A model generated the notes under the pieces. That model ran no database searches and was not told the origin of the DNA. It saw nothing but the letters and a program-made list of their open reading frames with translations. 64,000 nucleotides of DNA from Agelas oroides. Lineage: Eukaryota; Porifera; Demospongiae; Agelasida; Agelasidae. Positions 22,934 to 34,865 of the stretch are shown one piece after another. The DNA lies in the NCBI GenBank assembly GCA_949130485.1, contig OX422187.1:5232159-5296158 (forward strand), written 5' to 3'. The position numbers and the translations under genes were made by a program. Position 1 is the first letter of the stretch. Each line of letters begins with the position of its first letter.

Positions 22934-25154
22934 CTAAAGATGATTGCAAACTTTTACTCTAAAAAGAGGCAAAGTTTTTGATGCAAACAAAAAAACTTGG
23001 CCAAGTAGAGCAATTGATAAATATGTGATCACAGCAGTAATGTGTCCTCCCAATTCAGATTTGACTTGTGTGTGGCTAAAGATGTACCACAGTGGTACAG
23101 CAATTGCAATGATGGCAACTACTGTGAAAATGTATGCATTAACTTTTTTGGTGTCTTTGAAATTACACCGTTTGATGTGCCTTGTTTGAACAGCAAGGAA
23201 CATTACAAGCAAGATAATCACTCCATTGTATGCATGTGCTGTTATCACCCAAATACCCAAGTTTCTGCTACTACATCTTCTTGTGCCTCTGTAATATGGA
23301 GGTTGAGCAGACGGAATGTACGTTTGTGTTTCTTCTAGGTGTAGTATGTCAATTGTTGTCCACGAAATCAGTATGATGAGTATACCAGAGCAAATGAGTA
23401 GCACTCCCAGGAACAAGAACTGATCTGACCAAAGTTTGCTTGTCTTCTGAAACACTCGAAACACATGGTAGATTCTCAGAAGTCGCACAAATAGAGTACC
23501 GAAGATGACATTAAGACCAATCGATCTAAACCAAACATCCATATTACGTATGGCTGTAAATGCATTAAATCCGATAACAAATGATTGGTGTACAGTTCTC
23601 ATTAGGATTGCAGTGTAGAGCAAGTAGCACCCAGCAAACATAACCAGGCTGAGGTAGGGGCTGGTGGCTTTGATCTCAGGTTCATTTCTCCAGTAGAGAA
23701 ACAACACCAAGATGACAGTTGTCATGATGTATGCAAGTCCACAAATGCAAAAGATGGTTATCATTAGCCAATGTGGAAGAAGCTCATACACTACTTCAAA
23801 CTGATCAGCAGGTACAGTAAAAACAAACTCTGGATCAGTTAATGTGTCAGATTATCTTCATTTGGATCATAGACTGCAACTGATACAGCTTGACCACTTT
23901 GAACTTGAAATATATTGACTGAAGTTTCGGTTTCCCTGTTGGAGTGGAATCTGATATAGCCAGAAGCCCCTTGGAAAGAAACGCTCTCCAGATTGTGTGC
24001 AATTGTATCTGTAATTTTGGACTGTCCAAATGTGTAGTCTGCTATTGAGGCATTAAGTGATTTTATATTTTCTACTGACTTATTGAGTGCTAGTGCAAAC
24101 GCCCACACTTGGTCATTTAAAACAGTGGCATAGGTGTTGGCTTGAAGCTCAGGTATATCTGTAGAAACTGCAAACTTATACAAGTGCCGCAGGTATGCTT
24201 TGTGGTATTCTTCATATGTCAATCCTGACACCAATCTTTGAGTGGGATTGGCTTGCAACTTATACTGCAACAGAAGTATTCCTTCAAGTGCTTCCAACAT
24301 TTCACTCTTATCACAAGAGGTCTCAGAGTCTAGTAGTTCCTGAACGGTTCGTTCATAGAAGATGTAAACATAACCTGGCCAGAGCAACCTTCTTCTGTAG
24401 GCTTCACACATAAGGGTTGCACCCTCAGGTACTGTGAGTGAAGTGAAAATAATTCGAACCCCAACATTTTTCACTTTAGAAAACAATTCTGGTATAAACT
24501 GAGCCTGTGAGGGAAATGAGGTGAAAAGGTCTAGGGAAAAATTGGCCTCGAGTCTGCTCACCAAGTTGTCAGCAGTTGAGAAAAAGTAAACACCTACTGA
24601 GTTGTAAATCAATCCAATTTTTCGCCATTGAAGCTTTGCCATGAGTGTCACCACTGCTTCATTGAACACTGTAGTGAATGATATTGTGTGGAAAAGTCGC
24701 GGATATGCACTGATGTCTTGGAACAAGGGGGAAGTGGATGCTGTAATCTGAACATAGTCAATTTGTGGGTGGTTCACCACTCAGGGAGAAATTGCAGCTG
24801 TGACGGTGGAGCAGAACAACCCAACCACTCCAACCACGAGGGAGTTGGGCTGTACCAGATGCCTGTAAAAGTTCACATAGCCAGTATTAACAATACTGAT
24901 CCCACATGCTTCAGATTCTATGTCAATTAACTCCAGTCGGTATAGCCTGGTAGAATATCTGATCTGTTGTTAATCTATTTGATGGCCAAATGTCCTGCAG
25001 GGATGAGCTCAAAAGCTTTGTCCCAGCCTGCAAAGATGCGGTTGTCTGGATATGGCTGCACATTCAGAAGATATAGGACCCTTTCACTTTTAGACTGTAG
25101 GAGACCACAAAATAAAAGCACCAATATTAACGCAGCATCACTCCTAATTGCCAT
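22934..25154 (-). pseudogene. Broken GABA-B-like receptor, inverted paralogue of 8379-10601
   Basis: The whole length aligns with the intact receptor from signal peptide to tail, and the overall length is nearly the same (2221 versus 2223 nt). Four lesions are visible: an in-frame TAG at 24975-24977 (codon 60), a 2-nt insertion near 24938-24945, a 3-nt insertion that creates TGA at 24781-24783, and a second 2-nt insertion near 23838-23846 just before the seven-helix part. The conserved helix-3 cysteine is replaced by Arg (AIRNMDVWF instead of AICNTDIWF). The ligand-binding half is clearly more diverged from the intact copy than the seven-helix half. Either the two halves evolved at different rates or gene conversion has kept the helices alike. 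Like its partner it has no introns. Confidence 0.9.
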
Positions 25155-26756
25155 GTTTTGTCACTTGCTATGCTCACTATATCTTTTCTGCTTTAAAGAG
25201 GTTCTCACTTGATGTTTGTTATTTCAGCTGCAGATGACTTGTGTAAGCAGATAGTCTCCATACATTCCAATTACATTGTTATATAAATGAGAGTTGATGA
25301 TCTATTACATAATGAACATAGTGAATTGTCTCCATTGGGTTATAGTTCACTACATAATAAGACCTTTAGCCAATGTTTCCTTGTTCATGGTATATTAGGT
25401 TTCCTTTGTATAATGTGTGTGGCATTTTGATGATTCGGTCCTTAGGACACCAGATTTATACAGTTTCCTTCCATTGAGTTATAGTGCTAAAGTCAAAACA
25501 ATATTTACAACTTTCTCCTTTTGGTTAATCTCAGTAGAGCAATAGCATGGTCACACTGCATCCTCTGCTTTCACATGACAAAACTACAAGCATAGATAGT
25601 AGAGTGGCACTATCCATGCTACAAGTTAGTATCCTGATAATACCTGCTTGGTACTTGAGTCTCTATACAGATGGATTTGCTCTTTTGCTGATACAAAACT
25701 CCAACTGAATACCCATAGTCATATTGGCAACTGGGGAGAATCAACATGAGGGATCTGTTACAAAGGCCACATTATGATATACGTAGCGCTAGAGTCATCT
25801 CCACTCAAAATGAAGTGGAATAATCAACATCTATAGCTTACATCCAATTTTTGGTGTGCAGTGTTTAGGTCATTATCGCGTGAAACCACGTTGCTATAAC
25901 TACAAGACATACAAAACACCCTTTTCAACCTCAGACCCATGCACACCATTTCTACCATTAGCTTTATTAAAACAAGCACAATTGCAATTCTCTTGAATGT
26001 TCAAAGTAAATTTTGTGCTAGGTATATATTTGTGCATATATCTTATACGTATACGTATTAACATTCAGTTCTCTCACGTATCTAAATTTTTGTACACATG
26101 TATTAGGTAATTTTTTTGACAGCTCAATATAACCTATATTGTACAATTGTGTGTGGGTGGATGAAGGATGCCACCTAAGTATTATATAACCAGCATATAC
26201 ATACCCTAGCGTATTAGGATATACCCTGGGTTGTGGTTAATTTCATAAAAATAATGATTTTTGACCACAATTTTGTCAAATGAACCAATTAGCATGTTAT
26301 TCATTCTACTGTTGTTGAGTTTTGTTTGTAGCTATGGCTGACATTGTAATGTCGAGTTTGCTGGACAAGCTTCAGTATATCACCAGAAAGAGAAATTTTC
26401 CCCTATAGGAATGGAAGATTGGGACGTGTGCAAACCACACAAAATCAGATGGATTGTAGCGGTTACTTACTACTATCTGAGTTCAAAAGCAAACCAGGGC
26501 TCTAGCAAGTTATTTAAAGGTGATGTGGCCAAAGTCCTGTGGCCGTAAGCATGCAGCAGCTAGGGAGGGTCTTTGGCTTTGTGGCGGTTAGCAAAGGAAT
26601 GGCTACCAAGTGAGCTGAAATTGCTGTGTATAGTGCAAGCTGTTTTCGTAAAGTGCAGATTGGAATGTCACGAATAAATTATTCATTAATCGTAATTTTA
26701 ACCAGATGCAGCGTTGCCCTTGGTAGCTTTTCGGGATGACATAGCTATCTTCGACT
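25155..26756. other. No gene seen
   Basis: AT-rich, non-coding. The segment at about 26647-26695 (CGTAAAGTGCAGATTGGAAT onward) recurs at 61027-61070 and marks another dispersed repeat. Confidence 0.4.
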
Positions 26757-26822
26757 CTAGCCTCGTTCCCAGGCCCCACCCAGCTTTCGGTCGCTTGCAG
26801 TACGGAAAGGGGGAGAGGCCGG
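26757..26822. mobile_element. CCTCGTTCCCAG-family foldback, partial
   Basis: TAGCCTCGTTCCCAGGCCCC, the shared core TCGCTTGCAGTACGGAAAG and a GAGAGGCCGGGAA right end are present. The right terminus is eroded. Confidence 0.6.
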
Positions 26823-27164
26823 GAATAATTTATCACGTGAGTGACGTACAGGTTAGAGTGAACGTAGGCGGATTGTCGATATGCCCACGCACGTAATTGC
26901 GTACCGATGTCGCCAGTACACGTAGCCGCGTTTTAGTAGAAGCCTGGCGCGCGTTCTGGCAGTTCAAAGGATTTTCATTTCGGTCAATTAAGTACTCACC
27001 ATCATTTTAGCACGAAACTGATGCTTATCACAGCGCAGAGCTTTACGACCGCTCAACGTCTTCATAGCTTCAAATTCACAATAAAAGCCATTCACAACAC
27101 TCTGTGGTTGCTGTCCGTTGCAAAGGACGCAATTTTCTAATTTTGTACGCATGCGTACATGCAG

Positions 27165-27213
27165 TCTCGTTCCCAGGTCAAATACCACGATCATTGGTCT
27201 GGGAACGAGACTA
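27165..27213. mobile_element. Minimal CTCGTTCCCAG foldback
   Basis: AGTCTCGTTCCCAGGTCAAA and its inverse CTGGGAACGAGACTA face each other with only about 20 bp between, making this the shortest member of the family in the window. Confidence 0.65.
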
Positions 27214-27674
27214 GCTGCACAAGCGAAATCGCGCGAGTTGACTATGCGGCTCGCATGGTCTCGTCCCGTAGTAGTGGGCAAGGTTTATGAACACCAAATA
27301 GGTAAGGCGCTATACATTCAGCTGCCAACTTACAGCTGCACTAAATAAAGTAGTTACTCACAGCTTTAGTAAACTGTGATGCTATGATAATCAGTTGTCA
27401 ATATAGTTTTTTGTGCTGCAGCTGGTCAGTCGTCATGTGATCGAAATTCAGGAGATTGGTTTCAAAAAGTTTGGTACGGAGCTCGTGAGAGTGGTTGGCC
27501 TTCATCAGATTCTAGCTGGCAATGTTATTACATGCTTGGAACCACTACTAAATTGTCAATGCTGTTTCAAGTTCTGGGGTTGTGGTGACACTTGAAATAC
27601 TCTTCTTAGGCTTAGGTCTAACTGTAACTGAGATTAACATAAAAAAAGTACAGAAACAAGACTTAAAACGTAAA

Positions 27675-27893
27675 CGATGTAGGGATGGCATACCAGAAAG
27701 TATGCTCCGGCAAATAAGATAGGGATGATATAATAGTGAAGGTAAATTTACAAAGCCTTATCCCTACATCTTTTCACATAACAGTTGCAAAGTAGCGTGA
27801 AAACGATGCAGGGATGAGGCTTAGTATATTTACCTTCACTATTATATCATCCCTACCTTGTTTGGATACTTTTTGGTATGCCATCCCTACATC
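27675..27893. mobile_element. Foldback with GATGTAGGGATG ends
   Basis: Arms 27675-27772 and 27804-27893 are inverted copies (shared blocks GGGATGATATAATAGTGAAG and ATACCA). Each arm itself begins GATG(T/C)AGGGAT and ends ATCCCTACATC, so it is a palindrome built from two smaller ones. Confidence 0.8.
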
Positions 27894-27924
27894 TTTGTTT
27901 TTTAAAAGATGCAGAGTTATTTAA

Positions 27925-28640
27925 GTTTTGCATGTCCTTGCTGTGTCCAACAGTACAAGTTCCACGTCCACAGTTTGTAGGGTTCAGGAGATATGGTCAC
28001 ACAGAATTACCAATGCATATGTACCAAAACCAACACATGGGCTCGCAGTTCCAAATCTAACGTGGATGTCACGGTACTTCAACACATCCTTATAAGTGCC
28101 AATCCTTGCTGTGTCCTACGGTACAAGTTCCATGTCTTTAAGTTGTAGGGTTCAGGAGATATGGTCACACAAAATTACCAATGCGTACAGAACCATGAAA
28201 CATGGTTTACTTCAAGGACTCACAGCTCCAATAGTACTGGGGATGTCACTATGCTTGAACACGTCTTTATAAACCTCAATCTTTGCTGTATCCAATGGTA
28301 CAAGTTTCGTGTCTGTAGAGGGAAGGGTTCAAGAGATAGTCACACAAATTTACCCGTGTGCATCAAAATCATGAAAAATGGTTTATTTCACGGGCTCACA
28401 GCTCCATATCTGATGGGGATGTCACAATACTTTTACATACCGTTATAAACTTCAATTTTTGCTGCATCCAACGGTTCGAGTCTCATGTCCATAGGTGGTA
28501 GGGTTCAGGAGATATGATTGGACAAAGCTACCCATGCGCACCAAAACCACAAAACATGGTTAACTTCACAGGCTTATAGCTCCAAAACTAATGGGGATGT
28601 CACCAGGATTTTCAGAAAGCACAGAAACAGATCTTTAATC
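27925..28640. repeat. Tandem array, ~175-bp unit, four copies
   Basis: GGGTTCAGGAGATATGGTCA or a close variant occurs at about 27980, 28148, 28325 and 28501, spacings of 168-177 bp. Each unit also contains ACCAATGCG-like, CTCACAGCTCCA and GGATGTCAC blocks. The copies are clearly diverged, so the array is old. Confidence 0.8.
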
Positions 28641-28908
28641 TGGTGCAAGTCCAGTCTTGATAGCATCCTGTGTTCATGCGCTATGGGCGCTTGAATCTCA
28701 CCAATTTCAAAGGCTTGAAGCTGGACCCGGCTTTTACAGCGTTCTCACATACCGACGGGAGCAGTAACTGCGGTCTCGACAGCTGTGTGGACCCTTGACC
28801 ACCTGAAATATACATATCTTGAAGGATAGGTCGTTTGCATGAACACAGCTTGGAACAGATGGTGCCGAAATCTGCCGTCTGGTACAGCTCTTTCGTTGTA
28901 CGACAACC

Positions 28909-29365
28909 ATATAGATCTTATCCGCGCGCTCATTTTTGATTACGTCATTCACTTCCGGATGGCAAAAGCGCACGAATGTCCATTAGCTGCTGTGTGTATG
29001 GGTGTATGCGAAGAGGCGTGAAGGGAAGTAGCGTTCGGTTCTTTTGATTCTCTGAGGCCCCAGACTTGATGAGATTGTACCAAACGACAGAAATGGTAGG
29101 CGAAAGCTTATAGTAAGTTGTGGAAGTCAGTTTATTACTGCTACTACCAAAGGTAGCTACAGCTTGTAAAAGCGTTTGAATGGTTTATCTACTCGGTAGT
29201 GAGCTAGGATCGCTTCTGCGTCATGGGAATCCGTACTGTTCTCTTTGCCTTTTGCCATCGTTCACAACAATCCGGCTGTAAAACAGAGCGCCCTTCCCTC
29301 CTTTTGCAATTTGCCATCCGGAAGTTAATGACGAAATTATCGTTCGTGGATAAGGTCTATAACTC
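28909..29365. repeat. Inverted repeat next to the Tc1-like element
   Basis: Left arm about 28909-28975 and right arm about 29305-29365 share inverted TTATCC, CGTCATT and ACTTCCGGATGGCAAA. It may be a MITE beside the transposon rather than part of it. Confidence 0.6.
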
Positions 29366-29510
29366 CGATTATCATAACGGATATCACGTACCGCGGATTG
29401 CAGTTCCGTTTGAACAACGCGTACCCCGTTCCGCGTTCCGCGTATGATTTGGCTTCGGAGCAAAACTGAGCTGGCGCTGTTTTGGTGGGAATTTCAAACT
29501 GTGTACCGTC

Positions 29511-30423
29511 ATGTCTGCTGAGCCCGGTCGAAAAACTGCCTACTCTGTAGATCTTCGCTGGAGAGTGATATGGCAAAGATACGGGATGGAGCTGTCGTTT
29601 AGAAGGATATCTGCTAATCTAAGTATATCAACTGGCACTGTCCACAATGTTTTGAAGCAATTTGAGGAGACAGGAGGCGTGGCAACACAGGGACAGAAGG
29701 AAAGGCCGGACATACGCGGACTCACTAGCACAGAAGAACTTTTTATTGTAGGATTGGTGCTAGAAAGTCCAGCACTACAACTGCAGGAAGTGTGCAAAGC
29801 AGTTCAAGAACTTAGTGGTGTGGCTGTATCTCTATCCACTGTGTGCCGACTTCTGAAGAAGCATGGGTTTACTAGGAAGAAAATGCGCTATGTTGCTCTC
29901 CAGAGAAGCTCACAATTTAGAGCAGACTTCATGGCAGAAATCCTTCAGTACAGGCGAGACCAACTTGTATGGGTTGATGAAACTGGTTGTGACCGCAAAG
30001 ATGGTATGCGAAAATATGGGTATGCCATAAGGGGTAAAACACCACAATTGCACCGGTTGCTTGCAAGGGGTCAGCGTATCTCAGCAATAACAGCCCTAAC
30101 GAAGGATGGAATTCTTGCAACTGAGCTCCGTACTGGCACTACAGACTCAGATACTCATCATGGATAATTGCTCAATACACCATGTCCAAGATGTTCTGGA
30201 CCTTCTACAGAGCTGTGGTATTTTGGTTGCATTTTTGCCACCCTACAGCCCTGATTTCACTCCTATAGAATCTGCTTTCAGTTTTGTAAAACAATACTTA
30301 AAGAAGCATGATGAAGTTTTGCAAGCCATGACTAACCCCATCCCTCTTATTCAATCTGCATTTGACAGTATCACCCCAATACTAGCATCATCATGGATCA
30401 CAGACTGTGGATACTCATATTGA
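29511..30423 (+). pseudogene. Tc1/mariner (IS630-type) transposase with internal deletion
   Basis: The protein starts at ATG 29511 with paired helix-turn-helix DNA-binding segments (about residues 10-125; YSVDLRWRVIWQRYG, ISANLSISTGTVHNVLKQF, VSLSTVCRLLKKHGFTRKKM). The first catalytic Asp is Asp156 in LVWVDETGCD. The frame ends in TAA at about 30165. A second frame from 30106 continues with LIMDNCSIHH (second Asp) and LPPYSPDFTPIESAF (Glu). Thirty-four residues separate that Asp from the Glu, a DD34E spacing. The expected stretch between the first and second catalytic parts is shorter than in related enzymes, so a deletion plus frameshift near 30130-30160 is the likely cause of inactivation. 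The transposase points toward the partner gene ending at 30531. Confidence 0.85.
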
Positions 30424-30530
30424 TACAAACTTTGAACTGTAAGAATATCTCAGTTAGTATACAGACATGTATAATAGTTTCAGTCAGCAGTGTGGATTCA
30501 CTACAGGGTCAGCAGTGTATACTAAGGATA

Positions 30531-32740
30531 CTACAGGGTCTTAATATCTGCAAGAATGGCCTTCTGAAGTTCATTAAATTCCGCTTGAGACAGCCCACCT
30601 TTGTCCAAGATGTCAATACATTTCCCTAACTGATCAAGGCACTGAGACCTCATGCCCAACCGCTTTCCAGGAGACACTCCAGGAACAGCACTGCTTGAGT
30701 CACCTCTTTTCGGTGAAGTGGAACCCTTAGCATCTGCAGATGACTCAGAATCTTGCTTTTTTTTGCGCCCCCTAAAAAAAGGATAGTCCGGAGGGGTATC
30801 AAGAGAAGTGTGTCTTTTCAACTGAATGAGATTAGCCCAGGTACGCAGTTGTTCACTGGAATATTTATCTCCATGCTTCTTCTCCAGCTTAGCAAGTATT
30901 TCATTGGTCTCTGCAACTTTATCTCTTTGGTGGGATTCATAGTTGGTTGAGCGTTTCTGTGCATTACTTGCTTCTGATGATGAACCGCTTCTTGGTCGTT
31001 TTCTAGAGGCAGAGCTGTCACTACTAGTCTTTTTAAAACACCACAGGAGTATTGACTTCTTCCTTGAATGGAGATCATACATCTCTTGAATGTCATCATC
31101 ACAGCAAAGCCACTCTTGCTTTCCACGCAAGCCATGTCCAGGCTGAATATAGCCTACTTCTATGTCACCTGAGAGTCGATCAGCGAATCTAGCTAATAGT
31201 TCACTCTTCAATTCAGAGATGGTTTCTATTTCGCCCTGTTTGCTAAATTTCACTACAGTGTAATCACTCTTCTTTGAAGCGTTCATGACTTTCACAGTGT
31301 ACGCATACATAGATTCACTCTTCTTCTGTAAAGCTTGGTTCCCTTCATCCTGCAACTGGTGGAAAAGAGCAGAGGAAGCCTTTCAATACCATCAATACTA
31401 TCCCAGTTAGCTTAGTAACCATCCTCCAGAAAAGTGAGAGAGGGTCTAGCAGATGTTATTTAAATTTCTGACCAATCCAGATCTTACTGTTCAATTTTGA
31501 GACAGCAACACCTTGGCTTCAGTAAGACTAACAGTGATGCAGTTTTAGGGTTGCAGATTAAACAAGCTGTGAACAATGAATACTAATAACATCTGCTCAA
31601 TTTTCTGGAGGGTCTGGCTTGTAGACTACGTTCTGCAAGTGTATCTGTGAGAATATGTTAGGTGTAGTAACACTACTTTGGTGGAGCGACAACCATTCTC
31701 ATGTGATTGACAACAGCAAATGTCTATACACAGATGCACAGCAAAACTAAACATTTTTGGGCCAGCAAAAAAAGGTGTCGGTAAGTCATCATCAAACAGT
31801 AAGCAAGTGATAATGGAACAGCGTTATGTCATCCATGACCAATATATGAATATATCGTTATTAGAACCTGCATGACCAATCCCATACACTACTAAAAGTG
31901 TATCATTGCAGCTCTGCATGACTACACAGTGTTTACACAAGCTGCAGCTAGTGGCTTCACCATGCACTTACTCTGGCTTCTATACTATAGCTTGGATACC
32001 ACCAGTGTCTGTATTTTGTAGTCTCATGCCAGCTCATGCAAGCTAACCATATTTTTCTTCACTTCCAACGGAAGGAGTGAGAGGGAGAGGAAAAAGATAT
32101 CTCGACAGTCTCGCCTCAGCTCTCAAATTGTACAGTCACTGGAAGCTACTATGGTCGAGTTCATGGTGGGAGAAATTTCGGACTACATACGCTCACGAGA
32201 TAAGTCTTCCAACGTATGTGTAGCAGGATAATTTTGAAGGCACTTTCTATCACACCAGTTTGACAGCATGGGCACATAAACATTATTCCGTTATTCCATA
32301 TTATACAAATCACAGCGTCCCACTTTTCACTTGAATGAGTGTCTGCTGCACTTGCACAATTGTGTGGATTTTTTTATTTTCAATTGGGTCACTGAGGTAA
32401 AAAGCCTGGTTGCCTGACTATTTGTGTAGGACCAGAAACAGAAACTTAACTTTTGAGTGTGTGGGCCATGACTCACCACTGCACAGTCATACTCTACATC
32501 GCTGGTTACCACGGTGCAGTCACTGTCGTCTTCAGTCTGGCCTTCCCTAGCTGTCTGGGACGCTGAGGGATACTGGGACGGCACTGATGTAGTATTAACG
32601 GCAGTGTAGCTGTTGTTTACACTGACTCCATAAGCGGCTCCACCTGTCCCAGTGGCAGTAGAGAGTACTGCTGTCGACGATCCTACCGGATTGTACCAAT
32701 ACGGAGTGTAATTCGACGCTGAAGTTGGCGGCCCTTCCAT
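30531..32740 (-). CDS. Accessory two-exon protein of the transposon, 362 aa
   Basis: Exon 1 is 32740-32477 and exon 2 is 31355-30531; the donor GTG|GTGAGT and the acceptor TTCCACCAG|TTG join in phase 0. Exon 1 encodes a Ser/Thr/Tyr/Gly-rich region (STAVLSTATGTGGAAYG) then an acidic stretch (TEDDSDCTVV). Exon 2 starts with a compact domain, about residues 95-185 (VKVMNASKKSDYTVVKFSK, ELKSELLARFAD, QEWLCCDDDIQEMYDLHSRK), whose pattern suggests a ubiquitin-like or PB1-like fold. A basic Ser-rich segment (SRKRPRSGSSSEASN), a helix and a charged C-terminal helix follow. No catalytic motif is seen. The gene lies inside the inverted repeats and converges with the transposase, so it is probably cargo or an accessory factor. 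An in-frame ATG at 32815 could add 25 residues; 32740 is chosen because the added part is unlike the rest. Confidence 0.6.
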
Positions 32741-32888
32741 CCTACCAGGGTAGATAGACAAATAAAGCGCCATGCAGGTCACGTTTCCACGTGAAGCACG
32801 TACAATGAATTTCATTACGGAAATATTACGGAACTACTGAGTTGTTCAAACGGAACTGCAATCCGCGGTACGCATACAAAATCCGTAT

Positions 32889-33881
32889 ACCTGCACTACC
32901 TCCTCTGGGTGGCGGGATACTGTTCTGTGCGTACGGCGCGCGCGTAGCAATAAATTAAAGATACCGTAATTCCTAATTGAACGTATATATGCGCATGTGC
33001 TATTCACTTTGAACTTTGAACTCAGCCGTTACGGTGCTAGTTATCGAACTCTTTGTAACCGAAAATCAAGTCGTGGAGACTGATTTACAACTAGCGAAGA
33101 CTGTGAAACTACGCAAAAATACCGTGCGAAGGGCGACTCGAAGCAGTTTTCGCGATATCGCCTTCCGCTGCAACGTTACGTCCCGTTGTTTCAAGGAAAA
33201 TTGGTAAGACTAATTTTTTCTTCTATTTCGAGTACCATTTACTGCAACGGCGAAAACGTTTCGAGCCGCCCTAGAGTTTATTAATGCGCATCTCCAACAG
33301 CGAGATCAAGTCGCTAGCTTACTTCGTACTGTAGATTTTTGGTTAATAGTCTGCGGGGACACTAGTGTGCTTACTGTGGCTACAAAGTGAGCTATTTCCA
33401 CGGTTTTTCCTGTACAGATTCACTACCCTCCCTGCTTCATATTCAGTAGGTTTTGTTGTACTGGGATGAATTCTGTACGAGAAATTTTATGTTGATATAT
33501 TTCGTAAACCACGCCCACCGGGACTATCCTGCCACCTTAAGGTTACGGGTACGGAAATGGGCGTGGTCAGACATTCAAACGGAACAACTCGCAGTGGCTG
33601 CGTGTGTAGGCTACAGCTGCAAAACACGGAAGATGAGTTGAGAGGCACGACACAAACTTGCACAGCGAGAAGCAATGATAGATCTCTAAGGAGTGGTCAT
33701 GCACACGTGGTCAACGTTCGCTAATTTTCCAGCCCTTGAAATTCCGCTTCCGCGAGCAACCGGGAGGGAGAACGGCAACACAAATAGACAGTTCGTAACA
33801 TTTTCGAGGTCCGGACGAAGGCGTTTTTGAAAAGTACCTCTTGGTTTTTGACAAATAGTCGTATCGATTTCCATTAATAGC
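32889..33881. other. No supported gene
   Basis: CpG-rich relative to its surroundings, with a plus-strand frame 33016-33207 that has no recognisable domain. TCAAACGGAAC at about 33574 repeats part of the transposon's inverted repeat, so some transposon-derived DNA is present. Confidence 0.35.
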
Positions 33882-33997
33882 AGAACGTTAGCATCCGTAA
33901 GCTATACAGTGATTTATACGGTTAGGGTGGGGTTAGGGTTGGGTTAGGGCTGGTATAAATACCGTATAGCATACGGATGCTAACATTCTGTCGTTAA
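33882..33997. mobile_element. Palindromic element with a TTAGGG-like loop
   Basis: Arms of about 45 bp (CAGAACGTTAGCATCCGTA on the left, inverse TACGGATGCTAACATTCTG on the right) flank a loop made of GGTTAGGGTGGGGTTAGGGT and GGGTTAGGGC. The loop holds four variants of the animal telomere hexamer. Confidence 0.75.
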
Positions 33998-34457
33998 CGG
34001 CTTGTGTCGTATCACACAATTATGTATACTTACGACAGCGGACGCTATCCAAAAAAGCTCTCCGTCAGACCTGCATTTTATAGCACTTCGGTCATTAACC
34101 GCTTCGTATACATAGCTGCTAAACTTTATTTTTGGCTGGAAAAATACTCATCTAATCGCGGCTGTATCCAGTGAAAATTGTAACGCGCGTACGTAAATTT
34201 AGAATAGGGATCGTCTAAGTTCAATTCACATAGCTCCATGAGGTTACGTCATAAAACTACACGTGGGAGTTCCCCGTGCCGCCACTATATAGATTTTAAC
34301 CCTCTTTCTACGTAATTTAACTTAGCTGAAATTCGAGAGTATGCAGCGAAAAAGAGAACAAGTAAGGATAAGTTAAAGTAGTCAGGATGAAGGTATATAT
34401 TCGTGGCAGCTGTGGAGGGAGAAATGGATTGTACAGCCAGAACTAGCCCTCCATAAG

Positions 34458-34865
34458 TAGTCTCGTTCCCAAACCGCATTTTTCGCGCCCGCTGGAAAAA
34501 AGGGTCTGGTGAACTGCCTATTCCATTTTCGTTCAAGTGCGCCGGAATGCTGGCGCATTGTTCTTTTCTAATTTAACGCTTGACGTCATCGAAGATTTTA
34601 TTCCACATTGCGTGCCAACGATTTACCAGCGAAATGGACGTTGATCGGGCAGCCCTAGCTGCCGCGTATAGACTAGGCTGTTATATCTTTCGAAAGGAGT
34701 ACAAGTAGGCTGTCTTGGAGTTCGCTGTTTACTAGAGTGTTTTTGAATTCACAATCCAGCTGACGTGACGTCATGGTGGTTTCAAAATATTGGAACCAAA
34801 ACGGTATAGGCAGCTCACCAGACTATTTTCCTGCTCGGAGAAAAAGTAGTCTGGGCACGAGACTA
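34458..34865. mobile_element. TAGTCTCGTTCCC MITE with 9-bp target duplication
   Basis: CTCCATAAG flanks the element on both sides (34449-34457 and 34866-34874). The inverted termini of about 80 bp begin TAGTCTCGTTCCCAAAC and end CTGGGCACGAGACTA, with AGGGTCTGGTGAACTGCC paired inside. A 9-bp duplication with long inverted termini fits Mutator-like (MULE) elements. Confidence 0.85.

Larger units (their letters stand above)
29375..32888. mobile_element. Tc1/mariner-like transposon with two convergent ORFs (~3.5 kb)
   Basis: A perfect 32-bp inverted repeat (29387-29418 and 32841-32872), containing CCGCGGATTGCAGTTCC, brackets a plus-strand DD34E transposase and a minus-strand two-exon gene. A weaker ACGGAT match continues the repeat outward to TA at both ends (near 29375 and 32888), which fits the TA duplication of Tc1/mariner elements, but the exact end is uncertain. 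The transposase is deleted internally, so this copy cannot move by itself. Confidence 0.7.

Noticed and set aside
27925..28640. CRISPR-like array
   Set aside because: Units are about 175 bp, diverged, without short identical repeats and unique spacers, in an animal genome.
32889..33210. Plus-strand ORF 33016-33207 as a small gene
   Set aside because: Short, Arg/Thr-rich, no start context or domain; it lies just outside the transposon and is probably chance.
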